Shown here one piece after another: positions 58,424 to 60,889 of a stretch of 60,889 bases of DNA (position 1 is the first letter of the stretch; every line of letters starts with the position of its first letter). The stretch lies in assembly GCF_000423785.1 (NCBI RefSeq), contig NZ_AUIQ01000004.1, positions 1 to 60,889 of the forward strand, in the 5' to 3' direction. Made by a program: the position numbers and the translations under genes. The DNA is from Tetragenococcus muriaticus DSM 15685. GTDB taxonomy: Bacteria; Bacillota; Bacilli; Lactobacillales; Enterococcaceae. The notes beneath the pieces are model-generated. The model made no database searches, was not told where the DNA came from, and worked only from the letters and a program-made list of their open reading frames with translations.

Positions 58424-59242
58424 ATGAACGAGCAACCCATTGGGTTTATTGACTCAGGTGTTGGGGGATTTACCGTTGTAAAAGAAGCAATGAAACAATT
58501 GCCCAATGAAAATTTTATCTATTTAGGAGATACAGCGCGCTGTCCTTATGGTCCTCGGCCTAAAGAGCAGGTAATTCAATTTACTTGGGAGATGACAAAT
58601 TTTTTATTAAAAAAAGGGATTAAAATGTTAGTCATCGCTTGTAATACGGCTACCTCTGTCGCTTTAAATGAAATTAAAGAAAAATTACAAATCCCAGTTG
58701 TAGGAGTCATTATGCCGGGAACAAGAGCGGCAGTAAAAGCGACAAAAAATAATCAGATTGGTGTAATTGGAACCGAAGGGACAGTTAAAAGCGCTTCTTA
58801 TGAGCATGCAATTAAAGAAAAAGTTACCAGTTCTCAAGTAGTTAGTCTTGCTTGCCCTAAGTTTGTTCCTATTGTGGAAAGCAATCAATTTCATTCTTCG
58901 GTAGCTAAAAAAATCGTTTTTGAAACGTTGCTACCCTTAAAATCGAAGAATTTAGATACTTTAATTTTGGGATGTACTCACTATCCGCTGTTACGTTCTG
59001 TGATTCAAGATGTTATGGGCAAAGACGTTACTTTAATTGATTCTGGAGCAGAAACAATCAGTGAAGTTAGTATGCTTCTAGATTATTTTGATATAGCCAA
59101 TAATGAAAATGGGGCAAAAGAGAACGCACAATTTTATACTACAGGGTCAACTTATTTATTTGATCAAATTGCTCAAGATTGGTTAGGAAAAAACGCTTCT
59201 TCAAAACAAATTCATTTAGGAGGTACCAACGATGCGACATGA
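58424..59242 (+). CDS. murI: Glutamate racemase
   Basis: The 272-aa enzyme supplies D-glutamate for peptidoglycan. The N-terminal [17 protein letters not shown] holds the catalytic aspartate (D10), C73 in [11 protein letters not shown] and C185 in [12 protein letters not shown] choose the ATG at 58424, six bases after AAAGGGTG; a GTG at 58415 overlaps that site. It overlaps the rph start by eleven bases. The gene neighbourhood murI-rph-rdgB is conserved in Firmicutes. Confidence 0.95.
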   Translation: MNEQPIGFIDSGVGGFTVVKEAMKQLPNENFIYLGDTARCPYGPRPKEQVIQFTWEMTNFLLKKGIKMLVIACNTATSVALNEIKEKLQIPVVGVIMPGTRAAVKATKNNQIGVIGTEGTVKSASYEHAIKEKVTSSQVVSLACPKFVPIVESNQFHSSVAKKIVFETLLPLKSKNLDTLILGCTHYPLLRSVIQDVMGKDVTLIDSGAETISEVSMLLDYFDIANNENGAKENAQFYTTGSTYLFDQIAQDWLGKNASSKQIHLGGTNDAT

Positions 59243-60572
59243 TGGTAGGTATTTTGATCAATTACGCGAAATAAAATTAGAGACAAATGTTTATAAACAA
59301 CCTGAAGGCTCAGTAGTTGTTTCTTTTGGTGATACGCAAGTTATTTGTTCTGCTACAATAGAAGATTCTGTACCGCCTTTTTTAAAAGATACCAATACTG
59401 GTTGGGTTTCAGCAGAATACAGGATGCTTCCTAGAGCTACTCAAACCAGAAATAAAAGAGAAAGTACTAAGGGTAAATTAAAAGGACGCACAATGGAAAT
59501 CCAACGTCTCATTGGTCGCTCTTTGCGATCCATTGTTGATTTAGATAAACTAGGTGAACGTTCAATTATCATTGATTGTGATGTAGTACAAGCAGATGGC
59601 GGCACAAGAACGGCTAGTATTACAGGGGCCTTCACGGCTTTAAGACTGGCTATTGATAAGTTATTACAAACGAAGACCCTTAATGAAGATCCTATTAAAG
59701 AATTCGCTGCAGCTGTTAGTGTAGGGATTTTACCAGATGAGACTTGTGTACTTGATTTGGATTATGAAGAGGATAGTAGTTGCGTAGTAGATATGAATGT
59801 GGTTATGACGGAATCAGGACGTTTTATTGAAGTCCAAGGCAATGGAGAAGAGGCTACATTTGATCGTTCACAGTTAGACGAGCTCCTTTTACTAGGAGAG
59901 CAAGGGATCAATACTTTGGTCACTAAACAAAAAGCTGCCTTATATGCCAAAAAAGAAGCACAATCAGTAGATGAACAAACAGTTGTTATTGCTACTGGAA
60001 ATCTTGGAAAAGCGCAAGAATTTACTTCAATGTTTCATAAAGCAGGTTATAAAGTTAAGACAATGAAAGACTTTCCTGAGCTTCCTGACGTTGCAGAAAC
60101 TGGGAGTACCTTTGAAGAAAATGCGCGCTTAAAAGCAGAGACGATTGCTAATATTTTACAATGCCCTGTATTGGCTGATGATTCTGGTTTACAGGTAGAA
60201 GCTTTACATGGAATGCCGGGGATTTATTCGGCTCGATTTGCAGGAGAACAGAAAAATGACGCAGCTAATAACGCAAAATTATTATATGAATTAACAGAGG
60301 TACCTGATGAACAAAGAAGAGCTCAATTTCATTGTACATTAGTATTTGCAGCGCCCAAAAAAGAAAGTTTGGTAGTAGAAGCGAGTTGGCCTGGTCGGAT
60401 CGCTCGCATTCCACAAGGAGATAATGGATTTGGTTATGATCCGTTGTTTATACCACAGGGAATGGATATTTCAGCTGCTCAGCTAAGCGAAAGCGAAAAA
60501 AACCAAGTAAGTCACCGTGCACTTGCTTTAAATAAATTACAAAACCAATGGCAAGCATGGTTAGAAGCATAG
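59232..60572 (+). CDS. rph: RNase PH fused to XTP/dITP diphosphatase (RdgB/HAM1)
   Basis: Residues 1-240 form RNase PH, the phosphorolytic exonuclease that trims tRNA 3' ends ([51 protein letters not shown]). Residues 250-446 form the HAM1/RdgB house-cleaning pyrophosphatase with ATGNLGK at 254-260 and [23 protein letters not shown]. The linker is short and the frame is continuous. In Bacillus the two are separate neighbouring genes. Gene fusion places both activities in one chain. The ATG at 59232 has AGGAGG upstream. Confidence 0.94.
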   Translation: MRHDGRYFDQLREIKLETNVYKQPEGSVVVSFGDTQVICSATIEDSVPPFLKDTNTGWVSAEYRMLPRATQTRNKRESTKGKLKGRTMEIQRLIGRSLRSIVDLDKLGERSIIIDCDVVQADGGTRTASITGAFTALRLAIDKLLQTKTLNEDPIKEFAAAVSVGILPDETCVLDLDYEEDSSCVVDMNVVMTESGRFIEVQGNGEEATFDRSQLDELLLLGEQGINTLVTKQKAALYAKKEAQSVDEQTVVIATGNLGKAQEFTSMFHKAGYKVKTMKDFPELPDVAETGSTFEENARLKAETIANILQCPVLADDSGLQVEALHGMPGIYSARFAGEQKNDAANNAKLLYELTEVPDEQRRAQFHCTLVFAAPKKESLVVEASWPGRIARIPQGDNGFGYDPLFIPQGMDISAAQLSESEKNQVSHRALALNKLQNQWQAWLEA

Positions 60573-60617
60573 TGGTAAAGAGTCAAGATAAAAAATGAAT
60601 TTATTGTTACTCTACCA
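60571..60617. other. Inverted repeat overlapping the rph stop codon
   Basis: TAGTGGTA (60570-60577) and TACCACTA (about 60613-60620) pair, extended by GAGT/ACTC, around an AT-rich loop. The first arm contains the TAG stop. It is followed by As, not Ts, so it is not a plain terminator on the plus strand. It may be the original terminator region into which the element inserted. Confidence 0.5.
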
Positions 60618-60628
60618 CTAAAAAATAG

Positions 60629-60690
60629 GCGCACTGAACTAGGCCTATGCAAATCAAGCGTTTTCATAGGCTGTTTCCCTAGCAATGCGC
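60629..60690. ncRNA. Nested stem-loop with internal loops beside the IS110 element, possible bridge-RNA arm
   Basis: Three stems nest: GCGCA (60629-60633) with TGCGC (60686-60690); CTAG (60639-60642) with CTAG (60679-60682); GCCTATG (60643-60649) with CATAGGC (60665-60671). Between them lie an internal loop (CTGAA opposite CAA), a seven-base asymmetric bulge, and a 15-base apical loop. IS1111-group members of the IS110 family encode bridge RNAs in the non-coding end after the recombinase gene, and such RNAs have stems with internal loops. The match is structural only. Confidence 0.4.
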
Positions 60691-60704
60691 AAATAACTTT
60701 TTTG

Positions 60705-60889
60705 TTATTTTTCTATCACGCTCCTAGGTGGCGTATAGAGTTGGTGGTTCCGTAGTAGCGTATCCACCAAGCGCACAAATTTTCTTGCAGTTAAAACGAG
60801 GGCTCTTTTGTGTTGATGTTTCGGTGTTTCTTGATACTTTTTACGATAAAAGGCTTGATATTCGGGCAAATGTCGACTGACAGAATTGG
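60705..60889 (-). mobile_element. 3' end of an IS110-family transposase gene
   Basis: On the minus strand an open frame enters from the window end and stops with TAA at 60707-60705, giving 61 residues. It contains LPEYQAFYRKKYQE, then KHQHKRALVLTARKFVRLVD, a C-terminal pattern typical of IS110-family recombinases (DEDD/Transposase_20 type). The catalytic regions lie outside the window. The element sits after rph-rdgB, where Firmicutes often carry a YsnB/YfcE-type phosphodiesterase gene. The element's other end is not in the window. Confidence 0.75.

Noticed and set aside
1-60889. CRISPR array, tRNA or rRNA genes, prophage or restriction genes
   Set aside because: I looked for regularly spaced repeats, cloverleaf-like genes and typical phage or defence motifs on both strands and found none. 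The only regular repeats are the three palindromes after ribF.

Overview
The window is a low-GC Firmicutes chromosome segment of the enterococcal branch of Lactobacillales. Support comes from the gene content and order (rimP-nusA-rnpM-ylxQ-infB-rbfA, truB-ribF, hrcA-grpE-dnaK-dnaJ, rapZ-glmR-whiA, cdaA-cdaR-glmM, rexB-rexA), the T-box leaders, the CIRCE operators, and a D-aspartate ligase/aspartate racemase pair of the kind that builds the D-Asp peptidoglycan cross-bridge of Enterococcus faecium and relatives. The strongly acidic extracytoplasmic proteins (GlnP, CdaR) and the overall protein flavour would suit Tetragenococcus or a close relative. The genus is inference; no rRNA is present to settle it.

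Layout. 1-3.4 kb: the end of an unidentified gene, an unidentified 213-aa protein and a HelD-type helicase. 3.5-5.6 kb: D-Asp ligase and racemase. 5.6-7.7 kb: a GNAT acetyltransferase fused to a prolyl-tRNA editing domain, a frameshifted NUDIX gene and a DUF488 gene. 7.8-10.1 kb: T-box (ACC) plus thrS. 10.2-17.6 kb: the translation-factor cluster rimP to rbfA, then truB-ribF. 17.6-23.3 kb: tandem palindromes, a small acidic protein, and the HrcA heat-shock operon with two CIRCE sites. 23.4-26.3 kb (minus): glnQ and a glnP with two fused binding domains. 26.6-31.5 kb: uvrB-uvrA behind a LexA-like box. 31.6-33.0 kb (minus): an SLC13-type carboxylate transporter. 33.4-36.3 kb: rapZ-glmR-whiA. 36.3-36.8 kb (minus): a DsbA-like protein. 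37.0-40.5 kb: cdaA-cdaR-glmM. 40.6-42.4 kb: two membrane proteins and a nitroreductase. 42.6-49.8 kb: rexB-rexA. 49.9-54.0 kb: an HxlR regulator, then T-box (UUC) with pheS-pheT. 54.1-55.1 kb (minus): trpS. 55.3-58.3 kb: a four-gene amino-acid ABC importer. 58.4-60.6 kb: murI and an rph-rdgB fusion. 60.7 kb to the end: the 3' end of an IS110-family transposase.

Most of the window is conserved core genome devoted to translation, protein folding, DNA repair, amino-acid uptake and cell-wall precursor supply. D-Asp ligase, racemase, MurI, GlmM, GlmR and CdaA/R all bear on peptidoglycan. I see no prophage, CRISPR array, restriction system or toxin-antitoxin module, and I cannot point to a clear new multi-gene system. 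The points most worth following are a nested, bridge-RNA-like fold beside the IS110 end, the GNAT-ProX fusion, two one-base losses in adenine runs that break an otherwise intact NUDIX gene and the GlnP signal peptide, loss of all four Fe-S cysteines in RexB, and a small family of tandem palindromes after ribF.
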